This document shows positions 27,145 through 36,387 of a stretch of 64,000 nucleotides of DNA, in pieces (position 1 is the stretch's first letter; the number at the start of each line of letters is the position of its first letter). The translations under genes and the position numbers were made by a program. The stretch spans positions 62,001-126,000 of the forward strand of contig NZ_RSED01000006.1 in assembly GCF_003933735.1 (NCBI RefSeq). Reading direction: 5' to 3'. The notes beneath the pieces are model-generated. The model had not been told where the DNA came from and ran no database searches. It saw only the letters and a program-made list of their open reading frames with translations. This DNA is from Aquabacterium soli. GTDB lineage: Bacteria; Pseudomonadota; Gammaproteobacteria; Burkholderiales; Burkholderiaceae_C.

Positions 27145-28242
27145 TCAGAACGTGCGGCCAACACTGAACATCATCAGCGTGTTGGTCAGCGTGGCTTCCT
27201 GCTTGCGAACGTAAGTGCCCAGATTGCCACCGCGATCCTGCGCCACGTGCCTCATGAACAACGTGACCGCACCGCCCTGTTCGGCGTAGTAGGGGCCATA
27301 GTCAGGACTGTTATCGAATCGATTGCGGGTGAAGTTGATGGCTGTGAGAATCGGTTGAGGATAGTCTCCCAGCGCCGGGGACGAGCTCGTGAATGTGGTG
27401 TTGCGCGTGGTCAGCGTGCCTTCGGTCTTCAGCTTGACCGACCCAATGTTCAGGCTGACATGCCAGTCTTCATTGAACTGGTACTTGAAGCCAAGCGATG
27501 GGCCAATGCCGAACGCGTTCTTCAGTGACACCGAGGTGTCGTTGGGTGACACGCCACCAAGGTAGTCATTGAGCGTTGACGTGGCCTTGGTGTCAAAGAA
27601 GATGGCGTACATCGCCATCACGCCCGTGTAGGGGCGGAACTTCGCATTCTTGTCACCCCAGTACCGTCCTAATGCAACCACAGGCGGCAACAACCGTGTG
27701 TCCAGAATGTGCTTGCCATTGATGTAATTGGGCTTCCCCGTGCCATTGATACCGTCGCCATAAATTTTGACCTTGGGAGGCACTGCCAGCACGTAGGCTT
27801 CGATCATCCAGGTGAAATCATCGGTGAGATAGTGCCCGATGCTCAGCGCCACGGTACTGGCATTGCCAGCCTTGTTCTTGACGCCGGCCGGCGCACCCAA
27901 GCCGTTGAGGCCAGCGATGGTCATCTGCGAATCCAGGGTGTTGCCCGCCAAGATCTGGTGGTCCCTGACCTCTTCAAATTCGGCATTGTCTGCAGCCGCG
28001 ACGACATCGCCCCTTCTGATCACCGGCCCCGTGACGTCGTACGCATCCCCGGACTTGGTCTTCACATCAACGTAGATCACGCCGGCACGCATGAACGTGC
28101 GTTCACGCAGAGCCTTGGAAAGCTTGAGGGAGAAGGACGCATCGTCGTCAAGCTTTTCAGCATGAAGCGGCGCGCAAGACAACGCCATGGTCAAAGGCAA
28201 TGCCGCCGTGGCGACCGTACGAAGCCACACAGAACGATTCAT
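27145..28242 (-). CDS. OmpW family outer-membrane protein
   Basis: A 365-residue outer-membrane beta-barrel protein with a signal peptide cleaved near LHAE. Near the N-terminus of the mature part RAGVIYVDVKTKSGDAYDV is the OmpW opening strand, and FRPYTGVMAMYAIFFDTKA a conserved inner strand. The protein ends in a C-terminal Phe (SVGRTF), the BAM recognition signal. OmpW barrels admit small hydrophobic or amphipathic molecules. It is longer than E. coli OmpW (212 residues), matching the extended betaproteobacterial versions. AGGAAG lies upstream of ATG 28242. Confidence 0.85.
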   Translation of the reverse strand: MNRSVWLRTVATAALPLTMALSCAPLHAEKLDDDASFSLKLSKALRERTFMRAGVIYVDVKTKSGDAYDVTGPVIRRGDVVAAADNAEFEEVRDHQILAGNTLDSQMTIAGLNGLGAPAGVKNKAGNASTVALSIGHYLTDDFTWMIEAYVLAVPPKVKIYGDGINGTGKPNYINGKHILDTRLLPPVVALGRYWGDKNAKFRPYTGVMAMYAIFFDTKATSTLNDYLGGVSPNDTSVSLKNAFGIGPSLGFKYQFNEDWHVSLNIGSVKLKTEGTLTTRNTTFTSSSPALGDYPQPILTAINFTRNRFDNSPDYGPYYAEQGGAVTLFMRHVAQDRGGNLGTYVRKQEATLTNTLMMFSVGRTF

Positions 28243-28282
28243 GCTGTCTCTTCCTATCTAGTTGATTTCTGCGCAAACAATG

Positions 28283-28314
28283 AAAAAGCCGCCCAGCATG
28301 AAGCAAGGGCGGCT
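28283..28314 (-). terminator. intrinsic terminator after the PEP-CTERM gene
   Basis: An 8-bp stem (agccgccc at 28287-28294, gggcggct at 28307-28314, 12-nt loop) is followed on the - strand by TTTTTC. It separates the PEP-CTERM gene from the OmpW-like gene. Confidence 0.75.
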
Positions 28315-28361
28315 GGCGACCAAGAGCGGGAAACCCTGCCCTTGGCGAAGACCAACGCCGA

Positions 28362-29180
28362 TTACTTGGCGGCGCGGCGGCGAGCCGCCAGGGCGATACC
28401 AGCCAGACCCAGACCCATCAGGGCGTAGGTCGAAGGCTCAGGCACAGCAGCGGCTGCCACGTTGATCGTCGAGTTGATCGTGCCGTAGTCGGTCACGTTG
28501 GACAGCGTCGACACACCCAGATCCACCAGACGCAGGGCGCTGACGAAGTGCTTGAAACCATCTTGCGTGATGGTCAGGCCGCTGATGGCGTTGGTGTAAG
28601 CGCCGGCGCCATTCAGCGTGGTCGGGCCAGTGATGGTGGCGAAGTTCCACAGGTGGAAATCGTTCTTCGTCGTGATGACGCTGCTGCCGTAAGGCGCAGC
28701 TTCGTTGGTGGCAACACCGCGGAAGTCACCCGTGATGGATGCGAAGATCTTCTTGTTGGTCAGGTCAACAGCCAGGTTCGTCACCGACAGCGAACCGCCC
28801 AGCGACACGCCTTCCAGCACGTTGGCCGTCATGGTGGCGCCGCCAGCGGTGTTCACCAGGGTCACGGCACCGGCAGCGGTGGTCGTAACAGAGGTGATCG
28901 GAGCAGCGGCGGACACACCGGTGCGGGTGCTGCCGAAGGGAGGCTTCGGAGTCAGCACTTCGGTGACGGTGGCAGGCTCGACGCCAGTGACAACCACCTT
29001 ACCCACGTTCAGGGCGGTGATCAGGCTGGACGAGAACGACAGGGTGCCCGTGCCGCCAGTCAGCGTGTAATTGTTGCCGTTCAGTGTCAGCGAGCCGCCC
29101 ACGGGGGTGGTGGCAGCGCTGGCCAGGCCGACGGACGCGATAGCGGCGGCTGCAACGAGGCTCTTCAATGCAAAGTTCAT
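28362..29180 (-). CDS. PEP-CTERM sorting domain protein
   Basis: A 272-residue exported protein. It has a signal peptide (MNFALKSLVAAAAIASVGLA, cleavage after ASA) and a C-terminal sorting tripartite signal: VPEPSTYALMG, a hydrophobic helix and the basic end AARRRAAK. EpsH-type exosortase would cut and release or anchor it at the outer surface. The middle is a Gly/Thr/Val-rich beta-type sequence without known catalytic motif. ATG 29180 follows GGAG at 6 nt. No exosortase, PrsK/PrsR or other PEP-CTERM gene lies in this window, so the sorting machinery must be elsewhere. Confidence 0.9.
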   Translation of the reverse strand: MNFALKSLVAAAAIASVGLASAATTPVGGSLTLNGNNYTLTGGTGTLSFSSSLITALNVGKVVVTGVEPATVTEVLTPKPPFGSTRTGVSAAAPITSVTTTAAGAVTLVNTAGGATMTANVLEGVSLGGSLSVTNLAVDLTNKKIFASITGDFRGVATNEAAPYGSSVITTKNDFHLWNFATITGPTTLNGAGAYTNAISGLTITQDGFKHFVSALRLVDLGVSTLSNVTDYGTINSTINVAAAAVPEPSTYALMGLGLAGIALAARRRAAK

Positions 29181-29355
29181 GTTTATCTCCACTACTAGCG
29201 GCCCTTTGGGACATTTGCCTGCTCGATCCGGTGGCATCCGCGTCTTCCTCCGGCGAGCTCAGACTCTTCATCTGATATGGCTAAAGGATAAGGCGGCGCG
29301 GTCTTTCGTACAACGGCTCACAGGTGTAAACGGCGCGCATTACGCCTCAGGAAAA

Positions 29356-29367
29356 CACTACGTAGTG
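29356..29367. promoter_or_regulatory. 12-bp palindrome CACTACGTAGTG
   Basis: A perfect 12-bp palindrome lies in the 218-bp gap between tyrS and the PEP-CTERM gene, about 175 bp upstream of the PEP-CTERM start codon. It has no T-run and a dyad without loop, so it fits a dimeric regulator site better than a terminator. The regulator is unknown. Confidence 0.4.
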
Positions 29368-29398
29368 GCCGAAACCCCTCACTCATGCGATAGGGTAA

Positions 29399-30664
29399 TC
29401 ACTTAATCCCCAGAGAAACCCGGACGAACTTTCTTTTCCCCACCTGCAGAACATAAGTGCCGGCAGGCAGCTTCAGGCCCCTGTCACTCACGGTGGCGCC
29501 ATCCACGCGCACTCCGCCTTGATCCACCATGCGCAGGGCTTCACTGGTGGAAGCCACGAGATTGGTCTGCTTGAGCAAGGCGCCGATGGCCAGCGTCTGA
29601 ACCCCTTCAGGCAAGACCAGACTGATCTCAGGAACCTCGTCAGGAACCCCGCCCTTGGACCGGTTGACGAAGTCCGCCAGCGCGCTCTCCGCGGCGGATG
29701 CCCCATGGAAACGGGTCACGATCTCCTGCGCCAGCTGCACCTTGGCATCACGGGGATTGCGCCCTCCGGCGCACTCGGTCTTGAGCTGCTCGATGGCCGA
29801 CAAGGGCTGAAAGCTGAGCAAGGTGAAATACTTCCACATCAGCTCGTCGCTGATGCTCATCAGCTTGCCGAACATGCTGTTGGGTGCTTCCGAAATCCCC
29901 ACGTAGTTGTTCTTGGATTTGGACATCTTTTCGACGCCGTCCAAACCCTCGAGCAAGGGCATGGTCAGGATGCACTGCGGCTCCTGTTCATATTCGGTTT
30001 GGAGATGCCGTCCCATCAGCAAATTGAATTTCTGATCGGTGCCGCCCAATTCCAGATCGGATTTCAGGGCCACCGAGTCATACCCCTGCATCAGGGGGTA
30101 CAAGAATTCATGAACGCTGATCGGTGTATTCGCCTTGAAGCGTTTCGTGAAATCGTCACGTTCCATCATCCTGGCCACCGTGTAACGAGAGGCCAACTGG
30201 ATCATCCCGCGAGCACCCAGGGGGTCGCACCACTCGCTGTTGTAGCGGATTTCGGTTCGAGCCTGATCCAGCACCAGGCTGGCCTGCTTGTAATACGTCT
30301 CGGCATTGGCCTTGACCTGTTCGGCGGTCAGGGGCGGGCGGGTGGCGTTGCGGCCGGAGGGGTCGCCGATCAGCGACGTGAAGTCGCCGATCAGGAAAAT
30401 CACGGTATGGCCCAGATCCTGCAATTGCCGCATCTTGTTGAGCACCACGGTGTGGCCGATGTGGATGTCCGGCGCGGTGGGGTCCAGGCCCAGCTTGATG
30501 CGCAGCGGCTGGCCGGTGGCCTCCGACCGCGCGAGCTTGCGGAGCCATTCGGCCTCGGGCAGCAGTTCGTCGCAGCCACGCTGGGTCACGGCCAGTGCTT
30601 CGCGCACGCGGTCGGTGATCGGGTGCGCCGGGATTTCGGAAGGAGCTTGATGAGCGTGGGACAT
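29399..30664 (-). CDS. tyrS: tyrosyl-tRNA synthetase
   Basis: A 421-residue class I aminoacyl-tRNA synthetase that charges tRNA-Tyr. The nucleotide-binding HIGH motif is at 68-71 (PDIHIGH), KMSKS follows in EKMSKSKNN, and the C-terminus has an S4 RNA-binding domain ([17 protein letters not shown] onward). ATG 30664 gives a start consistent with homologues; the open frame upstream has no better signal. It is divergent from the M23 peptidase gene. Confidence 0.96.
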   Translation of the reverse strand: MSHAHQAPSEIPAHPITDRVREALAVTQRGCDELLPEAEWLRKLARSEATGQPLRIKLGLDPTAPDIHIGHTVVLNKMRQLQDLGHTVIFLIGDFTSLIGDPSGRNATRPPLTAEQVKANAETYYKQASLVLDQARTEIRYNSEWCDPLGARGMIQLASRYTVARMMERDDFTKRFKANTPISVHEFLYPLMQGYDSVALKSDLELGGTDQKFNLLMGRHLQTEYEQEPQCILTMPLLEGLDGVEKMSKSKNNYVGISEAPNSMFGKLMSISDELMWKYFTLLSFQPLSAIEQLKTECAGGRNPRDAKVQLAQEIVTRFHGASAAESALADFVNRSKGGVPDEVPEISLVLPEGVQTLAIGALLKQTNLVASTSEALRMVDQGGVRVDGATVSDRGLKLPAGTYVLQVGKRKFVRVSLGIK

Positions 30665-30830
30665 GGCGACGGCCCTTCGGGGCACTTGGGGAAAACTACA
30701 CGTGTAAAGACGGCTGTTGCGGCAAAAGACGCCGTGCGACACCACTATACTTTGGCACTTTTGACGGGTACCTCGCCGTCCAGCCGGCTTCCAGCTGGTC
30801 TGAGCGACGGGCGATTCTAGGGGACAGACT

Positions 30831-32231
30831 TTGGGATCTGTGGATTTGGGCCGATGGCTGGCCCCACTGCGAACGCTTCAAACGATCACGCAACGCCACC
30901 CTCGCCGGGTCACCGCCGCCGTCACCGCCCTGCTGGCCGGCACCGCCGTCACCGCCTTCGGTGTGGCCCCGCTGACCGCCCTGGAGATCAACCAGGCCCA
31001 TCCGGCGATCACCACCATCAACGAGTCGCTGCCCCTGCCGCAACTGGGCCCTCAGCTCGAGGCGCTGGACAGCCAGATGCTGCCGCTGTACCGCAGCGAC
31101 ATCACCCGGTCCTCCGACACGGTCGACACCCTGCTGCAACGCATGGGTGTGGACGATGCCGAAGCCGCCCGCTTCCTGCGCACCGACGCCGTGGCCTCGC
31201 GCCTGATGAGCGGTCGCGCCGGCAAGATGATCAAGGTGATGACCGAGAACGGCCGCCTGGTCGAGCTCGTCTCCCGCGGCCCGGCCGAGGATTCGGCCCA
31301 GGTCGATTCGCATTTCACGCGCCTGAGCGTGCAGCGTTCGGCCGAAGGCCTGAGCGCCCGCACCGAGCAGTTGCCACTGCAGGTGCGTGAGCAGGTCGCC
31401 TCCGGCACGATCAGTTCCTCGCTGTTTGCCGCGGCCGACGATGCCCGGATCCCAGACGCGATCACCAACCAGGTGGCCGAAATCTTCGGCACCGACATCG
31501 ATTTCCGCCGCGAACTGCGCAAGGGCGATGCCTTCAGCGTGGTCTACGAAGCCCACACCGCCGATGGCGAGCCCATCACCTGGGGCAGTTCGGCCGGCCG
31601 CGTGCTGGCCGCCCGCTTCATCAACAAAGGCAACGTGCACGATGCCGTCTGGTACGAAGAAGCTGGCCGCAAGGGCGCCTATTACGACCTCACTGGCCGC
31701 AGCAAGACCAAGTCCTTCCTGGCCTCGCCGCTGGCCTTCTCCCGCGTGACCTCCGGCTTCGCAATGCGCTTTCACCCGATCCAGAAGCGCTGGAAGGCGC
31801 ACCTGGGCGTGGACTACGGCGCCCCAACCGGCACGCAGATCCGTTCGGTGGGCGATGGCGTCGTCAGTTTCGCCGGCTGGCAGAACGGCTATGGCAATGT
31901 AGTCCAGGTGCAGCACTCCGGTGACCGCACCACCGTGTACGCCCACATGAGCCGCATCGACGTGCGCAAGGGCCAGCGCGTGGACCAGGGTGACAAGCTG
32001 GGCGCCGTCGGCTCCACCGGCTGGGCCACCGGCCCGCACCTGCACTTCGAATTCAAGGTTCGCGGCGAGCACAAGGATCCGATGATCATCGCCCGCGCCT
32101 CCGAGAGCGTGCAGCTGTCGCCGAATGCACTGGCACAGTATCGCCACAAGGCCCAGACCGTGGCCCAGCGCCTGGACATGGCTGGCCAGATGCAGACAGC
32201 AGGCGCCAGCACCGGCCCCCGCTTCGAGTAA
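30831..32231 (+). CDS. M23 family peptidoglycan endopeptidase
   Basis: A 466-residue envelope protein with an N-terminal membrane anchor or signal (residues about 28-45) and a C-terminal LytM/M23 zinc peptidase domain from about 300. Zinc-site sequences are visible in [12 protein letters not shown] and GPHLHFEF, with the central YAHMSRI. An OapA/LysM-like region precedes it ([15 protein letters not shown]). It probably cleaves peptide crosslinks like MepM. The start is TTG 30831 (GGGGA about 7 nt upstream) or GTG 30840. It precedes anmK by 7 bp, so peptidoglycan cutting and anhydro-sugar recovery share one transcript. Confidence 0.92.
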   Translation: MGSVDLGRWLAPLRTLQTITQRHPRRVTAAVTALLAGTAVTAFGVAPLTALEINQAHPAITTINESLPLPQLGPQLEALDSQMLPLYRSDITRSSDTVDTLLQRMGVDDAEAARFLRTDAVASRLMSGRAGKMIKVMTENGRLVELVSRGPAEDSAQVDSHFTRLSVQRSAEGLSARTEQLPLQVREQVASGTISSSLFAAADDARIPDAITNQVAEIFGTDIDFRRELRKGDAFSVVYEAHTADGEPITWGSSAGRVLAARFINKGNVHDAVWYEEAGRKGAYYDLTGRSKTKSFLASPLAFSRVTSGFAMRFHPIQKRWKAHLGVDYGAPTGTQIRSVGDGVVSFAGWQNGYGNVVQVQHSGDRTTVYAHMSRIDVRKGQRVDQGDKLGAVGSTGWATGPHLHFEFKVRGEHKDPMIIARASESVQLSPNALAQYRHKAQTVAQRLDMAGQMQTAGASTGPRFE

Positions 32232-32238
32232 GCCCATC

Positions 32239-33345
32239 GTGGCCGCGCAAGCCTTCGTGGGCTTGATGTCCGGCACCTCGCTGGACGGGGTCGATGGGGT
32301 CATCGCCGAGCTGGATGCGGATGGCCAGTGGCTGGGCGTGCGGGCGCACGCCCACGCCCCCTTTGATGACGCGCTGCGCAGCGAACTCCTGGCCCTCAAC
32401 CAGAGCGGCCCCGATGAACTGCACCGCGCAGCCTTGGCATCGCAGACTGTCTCACGCGTCTACGCCCAGGTGGTGCAAGACCTGCTGAAGGCCTGCCCTG
32501 CCCTGAAAATCCAGGCCCTGGGCGCCCATGGCCAGACCGTGCGGCACCGGCCGGAGCTGGGCTACACGCTGCAATTGCTCGCCCCCGCCCTGCTGGCCGA
32601 ACTGACCCAGGTGGACGTGGTGGCCGATCTGCGCAGCCGCGATGTGGCGGCAGGCGGCCAGGGGGCGCCGCTGGTGCCCGTCTTCCACCAGGCCGTGTTT
32701 TCACAACCGGACCGCACCGTGGCCGCCCTGAACCTGGGTGGCATCGCCAATGTGAGCGTACTCACGCCGGGCCGCCACCCCAAGGGCTTTGACTGCGGCC
32801 CCGCCAATGTGCTGATGGACCTCTGGTGCCAACGCCATACGGGCCATGCCTACGATGAGGACGGCCACTGGGCCGCCACGGGGCAGGTGCGCGAAGACTG
32901 GCTGGCCGAGGCACTGGCAGAACCGTACTTCTCTCTCCCGCCCCCCAAGAGCACGGGACGAGATCTGTTCCATGCCGAGTGGCTGAACGCGTGGCTGCAA
33001 CGCTGCCAGGCGCAGCATGGCGCGCATGCCGATGTCCAGGCTACCTTGTGCGAGCTGACGGCCCGCAGCAGCGCCGATGCCATCCGCCAGCATGCAGCGC
33101 AGGCCAGCGAGCTGATCGTCTGTGGTGGCGGAGCGTTCAATGGGCACCTGATGCGCCGCCTGCAGGCCCTGCTGCCCGGCATCACGGTGATCCGCTCCGA
33201 CGCCCGAGGCCTGCCCCCGCATCAGGTAGAAGCTGCCGCGTTTGCCTGGCTGGCCTGGGCCTCAATCAACCGGCGGCCCGGCAATGATCCCGCCGTGACG
33301 GGCTCAGCCGGTCCCCGCGTGCTGGGCGCCATCTACCCAGCCTGA
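32239..33345 (+). CDS. anmK: anhydro-N-acetylmuramic acid kinase
   Basis: A 368-residue cytoplasmic kinase that opens and phosphorylates 1,6-anhydro-MurNAc to MurNAc-6-phosphate in peptidoglycan recycling. The N-terminal GLMSGTSLDGVD phosphate loop and the NLGGIANVS and CGGGAFN blocks are family signatures. GTG 32239 lies 7 bp after the M23 peptidase stop and places the signature at the usual distance from the N-terminus. Confidence 0.95.
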   Translation: MAAQAFVGLMSGTSLDGVDGVIAELDADGQWLGVRAHAHAPFDDALRSELLALNQSGPDELHRAALASQTVSRVYAQVVQDLLKACPALKIQALGAHGQTVRHRPELGYTLQLLAPALLAELTQVDVVADLRSRDVAAGGQGAPLVPVFHQAVFSQPDRTVAALNLGGIANVSVLTPGRHPKGFDCGPANVLMDLWCQRHTGHAYDEDGHWAATGQVREDWLAEALAEPYFSLPPPKSTGRDLFHAEWLNAWLQRCQAQHGAHADVQATLCELTARSSADAIRQHAAQASELIVCGGGAFNGHLMRRLQALLPGITVIRSDARGLPPHQVEAAAFAWLAWASINRRPGNDPAVTGSAGPRVLGAIYPA

Positions 33346-33387
33346 ACCAGGCATGGTGGCGCATCACGCCTGCGTCATCCGCGCATG

Positions 33388-33411
33388 AAAAACCCGGCTC
33401 AAGGCCGGGAT
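33388..33411 (-). terminator. intrinsic terminator after erpA
   Basis: A 6-bp stem (cccggc at 33393-33398, gccggg at 33404-33409) is followed on the - strand by TTTTT (33388-33392). It ends the argC-to-erpA transcript and lies between convergent genes. Confidence 0.75.
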
Positions 33412-33455
33412 TCGTCAGCGCTTTCCAGGCAGGGGAGCCCGGAAGAGGCGCTCGT

Positions 33456-33839
33456 TCAGACAGAAAAACTGGAGCCGCACCCGCACGTGGTGGTGGCGTT
33501 CGGATTGCGGATCACAAACTGCGCGCCTTCCAGATCGTCCTTGTAATCGATCTCGGCACCCATCAGGTACTGCAGGCTCATGGCGTCGATCAGCAGGGTC
33601 ACGCCATTCTTGGTCATCGGCGTGTCGTCTTCGTTGACGATTTCGTCGAAGGTGAAGCCGTACTGGAAGCCGGAGCAGCCGCCACCCTGCACGAACACGC
33701 GCAGCTTCAGGTCAGGGTTGCCCTCTTCGGCCACCAGTTCGGCCACCTTGGAGGCGGCGCTGTCTGTGAACAGAATGGGGGCGCCTGGGATGTCCGTCGC
33801 CTCGGCGGTGGGGGCCAGTTCAGCGGCTGCGGTGCTCAT
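33456..33839 (-). CDS. erpA: iron-sulfur cluster insertion protein ErpA
   Basis: A 127-residue A-type carrier that delivers [2Fe-2S] or [4Fe-4S] clusters to apoenzymes. The three ligand cysteines are Cys55 ([12 protein letters not shown]), Cys119 and Cys121 (CGCGSS). The N-terminal 20 residues are an Ala-rich extension seen in betaproteobacterial versions. It lies 43 bp downstream of the bactofilin gene on the same strand. Confidence 0.95.
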   Translation of the reverse strand: MSTAAAELAPTAEATDIPGAPILFTDSAASKVAELVAEEGNPDLKLRVFVQGGGCSGFQYGFTFDEIVNEDDTPMTKNGVTLLIDAMSLQYLMGAEIDYKDDLEGAQFVIRNPNATTTCGCGSSFSV

Positions 33840-33882
33840 GTCAGTTACTCCGGGGAAATCGTGCAGGGAAGCGGAAAAAAGG

Positions 33883-34272
33883 TCAGCTGTTGTTGGATGC
33901 CAGCTTGAGCGAGGGCTTGTCCTCGGACTTCAATGGATGCAATTCTCCATCAATGGTGGCACCTTGGTGCATTTCAAGGGCTTCATAGCGCACATCACCC
34001 ACGATACGGGCTTTGGGCTGCAGTTCCAACAGGTCTTCGGATTCAACCGGGCCGGTGACAAGGCCATTGATGATGACGTGGCCAGCGCGCACACGGCCAC
34101 TGACCTTGGCCTTCTCGCTGATCACCAGCATGGTGCGTTTGTCACCGACAGCGGTGATGTTGCCCACGACTTCGCCGTCGATGCGCAGGCCGTCGGCGAA
34201 CTTGATCTCGCCATTGATCACCGTGCCCTCGCCGATCAGGGTGCGGATGGCAGGGGTTTTCTTACCGAACAT
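33883..34272 (-). CDS. bactofilin (polymer-forming cytoskeletal protein)
   Basis: A 129-residue protein with a bactofilin core ([20 protein letters not shown] to about residue 110), predicted to form a right-handed beta-helix that polymerises into filaments without nucleotide. The short, polar N- and C-terminal tails are typical. In other bacteria bactofilins position peptidoglycan or stalk enzymes at the membrane. The nearby M23 peptidase gene fits that link, though it lies on the other strand. Confidence 0.93.
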   Translation of the reverse strand: MFGKKTPAIRTLIGEGTVINGEIKFADGLRIDGEVVGNITAVGDKRTMLVISEKAKVSGRVRAGHVIINGLVTGPVESEDLLELQPKARIVGDVRYEALEMHQGATIDGELHPLKSEDKPSLKLASNNS

Positions 34273-34408
34273 GGTTGTGCGCTCCAGGGAAGGGACAACG
34301 TGTGGAAAGGGCGCAAGGTTTACACCAAACGCCCATCACGTCAATGCCCGACGCGGCGGGTATCCGAAATGCGTCAAACATGGCACGAATTCACACAAGA
34401 CCATGCCG

Positions 34409-35131
34409 TCACAGCTTGGTGGTCTGGGTGGCGCGCAACTGGCCGGTGTCGTCCAGCACACGCACCTGCACCTGCTTGACCACAGCATTGGCGGGGTATT
34501 CGGCCAGGCCATCGATGCGCTGGTACTGCTTGAACTGCAATGGCTTGGTCACGGCGGGCGCCGGCATGGCCCAGGCCTTGCCGCCATCCTGGGTGCCGCT
34601 GAGCAGCACCTCGTAGCGCCCCTTGAAATCCGGCAGGGCGCGGCCACCCTGCTGCATCACCAGCAACTGGAAACGCAACTGGCCGGCTGCCGGCATGTCG
34701 GCCTGCAGCCCCCTCACCGTCAAGCCATCGCCAGAGGCGGGCAGCAAACGCTCAAAAAAGCCCAGGTCATCCTTGAGCGCCAGGTTCTCCATCTCCAGGG
34801 CCTTGACCTCTTCGGCCAGGCGGGCCTGCGTGGCGCGCTCGGCCTTGAGCAGACTGTCGGCGGTGTTGGCGATGGACTGGGCGCGTTCGCGGTCCAGGCG
34901 CACGGCCGCCAACTGCTGCTGCACTTCGGCCAGGGCCTCGGCTGAGCCGCGGCTGTTCGGGCCCAGCCCGGCGATGCCCTTGCCGAACTCGAAGGCCCAC
35001 AGCGCCAGCGCCCCGGAAAACCCCAGCGAAATGGCGACCACGGCCCACCGCAGCGGCCACGCCATGTGGCTGCGCACCGTCATGCGCGGCGCGCTGATCG
35101 ACAGGCGTCGTCGAAGCAGGCGCCAGCGCAT
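34409..35131 (-). CDS. coiled-coil inner-membrane protein (DUF6776-like)
   Basis: A 240-residue protein. Residues about 27-47 form a membrane helix (WAVVAISLGFSGALALWAFE), followed by a coiled coil (residues about 62-115, with EALAEVQQQLAAVRLDRERA) and a periplasmic beta-rich domain ending in QLRATQTTKL. It resembles DUF6776-type proteins found beside bactofilin in Burkholderiales; no function is known. The ATG at 35131 shares one base with the argC stop (TGATG), which implies translational coupling. A role with bactofilin in envelope shape is inference from position. Confidence 0.75.
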   Translation of the reverse strand: MRWRLLRRRLSISAPRMTVRSHMAWPLRWAVVAISLGFSGALALWAFEFGKGIAGLGPNSRGSAEALAEVQQQLAAVRLDRERAQSIANTADSLLKAERATQARLAEEVKALEMENLALKDDLGFFERLLPASGDGLTVRGLQADMPAAGQLRFQLLVMQQGGRALPDFKGRYEVLLSGTQDGGKAWAMPAPAVTKPLQFKQYQRIDGLAEYPANAVVKQVQVRVLDDTGQLRATQTTKL

Positions 35132-36168
35132 CAGGGCAGCACCGGCACCTGGGTCAGGCCGAGGTGCTCTTCCAGGCCGCACATCAGGTTCATGCATTGC
35201 ACCGCCTGACCCGAGGCGCCCTTGGTGAGGTTGTCTTCCACCACCAGCACCATCACGGTGTCGGGCAGGGGCTTGTGCACGGCAATGCGCACGGTGTTAC
35301 TGGCCCGCACGCTGCGCGTTTCGGGGGCGCTGCCGGCAGGCAGCACGTCCACGAAACGCTCGCCTTGGTAGAAAGCCTCGAAGGTGGCCTGCAGATCGGC
35401 CGCCTGACCGGCGCTGTTGAGGCGCGCGTACAAGGTGGAATGGATGCCGCGGATCAGCGGCAGCAAATGCGGCACGAACAGGGCATGCACCTGTTCATCG
35501 CCTGCGATGGTGCGCAACTGCTGGTTGATCTCAGGGCCGTGGCGATGGCCCTTCACGCCATAGGCCTTGAAGTTGTCGCTGGCCTCGGCCATCAGCGTGT
35601 GCACCTCGGCCTTGCGGCCCGCACCCGACACACCCGAGGCGCAATTGGCGATCAGGCCCGTGGGCTCGATCAGGCCGGCCTTGAGCAACGGCGCGTAGCC
35701 CAGTTGCACCGAGGTGGGGTAGCAACCCGGGTTGCCGATGAGGCGGGCGGCCTTGATGGCCTCGCGGTTCAGCTCGGGCAGGCCATAGACGGCCTCGGCC
35801 AGCAGATCGGGACAGCTGTGCGGCATGCCGTACCAGCGTTCGAACTCGACCACATCCTTCAGACGGAAATCGGCCGCCAGGTCGATCACCTTGACGCCAG
35901 CGGCCAGCAGTTCGCGCGCCTGGGCCATGGCCACGCCGTGCGGGGTGGCGAAGAACACCACATCGCATTGGGCCAAGCCGGCATCGTCGGGCGTGACGAA
36001 AGCCAGGTCCACATGGCCACGCAGGCTGGGGTACATGTCAGCCACAGGCAGGCCAGCCTCCTTGCGGGAGGTGATGGCCTTCAGGCGCACCTGCGGGTGC
36101 TGCGACAGCAAACGCAGCAGTTCCACGCCGGTGTAGCCAGTGCCACCCACGATGCCTACATTGATCAT
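35131..36168 (-). CDS. argC: N-acetyl-gamma-glutamyl-phosphate reductase
   Basis: A 345-residue enzyme of arginine synthesis, reducing N-acetylglutamyl phosphate to the semialdehyde with NADPH. The Rossmann start [17 protein letters not shown] and the active-site Cys149 in GNPGCYPT are intact, as is the later KGHRHGPEI block. Length is typical. It is the first gene of the string argC, DUF6776-like, bactofilin, erpA. Confidence 0.96.
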   Translation of the reverse strand: MINVGIVGGTGYTGVELLRLLSQHPQVRLKAITSRKEAGLPVADMYPSLRGHVDLAFVTPDDAGLAQCDVVFFATPHGVAMAQARELLAAGVKVIDLAADFRLKDVVEFERWYGMPHSCPDLLAEAVYGLPELNREAIKAARLIGNPGCYPTSVQLGYAPLLKAGLIEPTGLIANCASGVSGAGRKAEVHTLMAEASDNFKAYGVKGHRHGPEINQQLRTIAGDEQVHALFVPHLLPLIRGIHSTLYARLNSAGQAADLQATFEAFYQGERFVDVLPAGSAPETRSVRASNTVRIAVHKPLPDTVMVLVVEDNLTKGASGQAVQCMNLMCGLEEHLGLTQVPVLP

Positions 36169-36387
36169 GACCAGTCCTTGAAGTTGACCGCGGCGTTGAA
36201 GACCTCTCCGGCGGGTGCCGCACCGTCCGGAACACGCGATTGTAGGGACTTGGCGAGAGGTTGCACTCCGTTACCCGATGCCCCTGCCGTTCGCGACATT
36301 CATCACGGGCTGGCATTTCAGGACCGAACACAGGCACCGACAACCCTGGCATCCCTGATTCTCCGCCCAGGGTGATCGATCTCCGCC

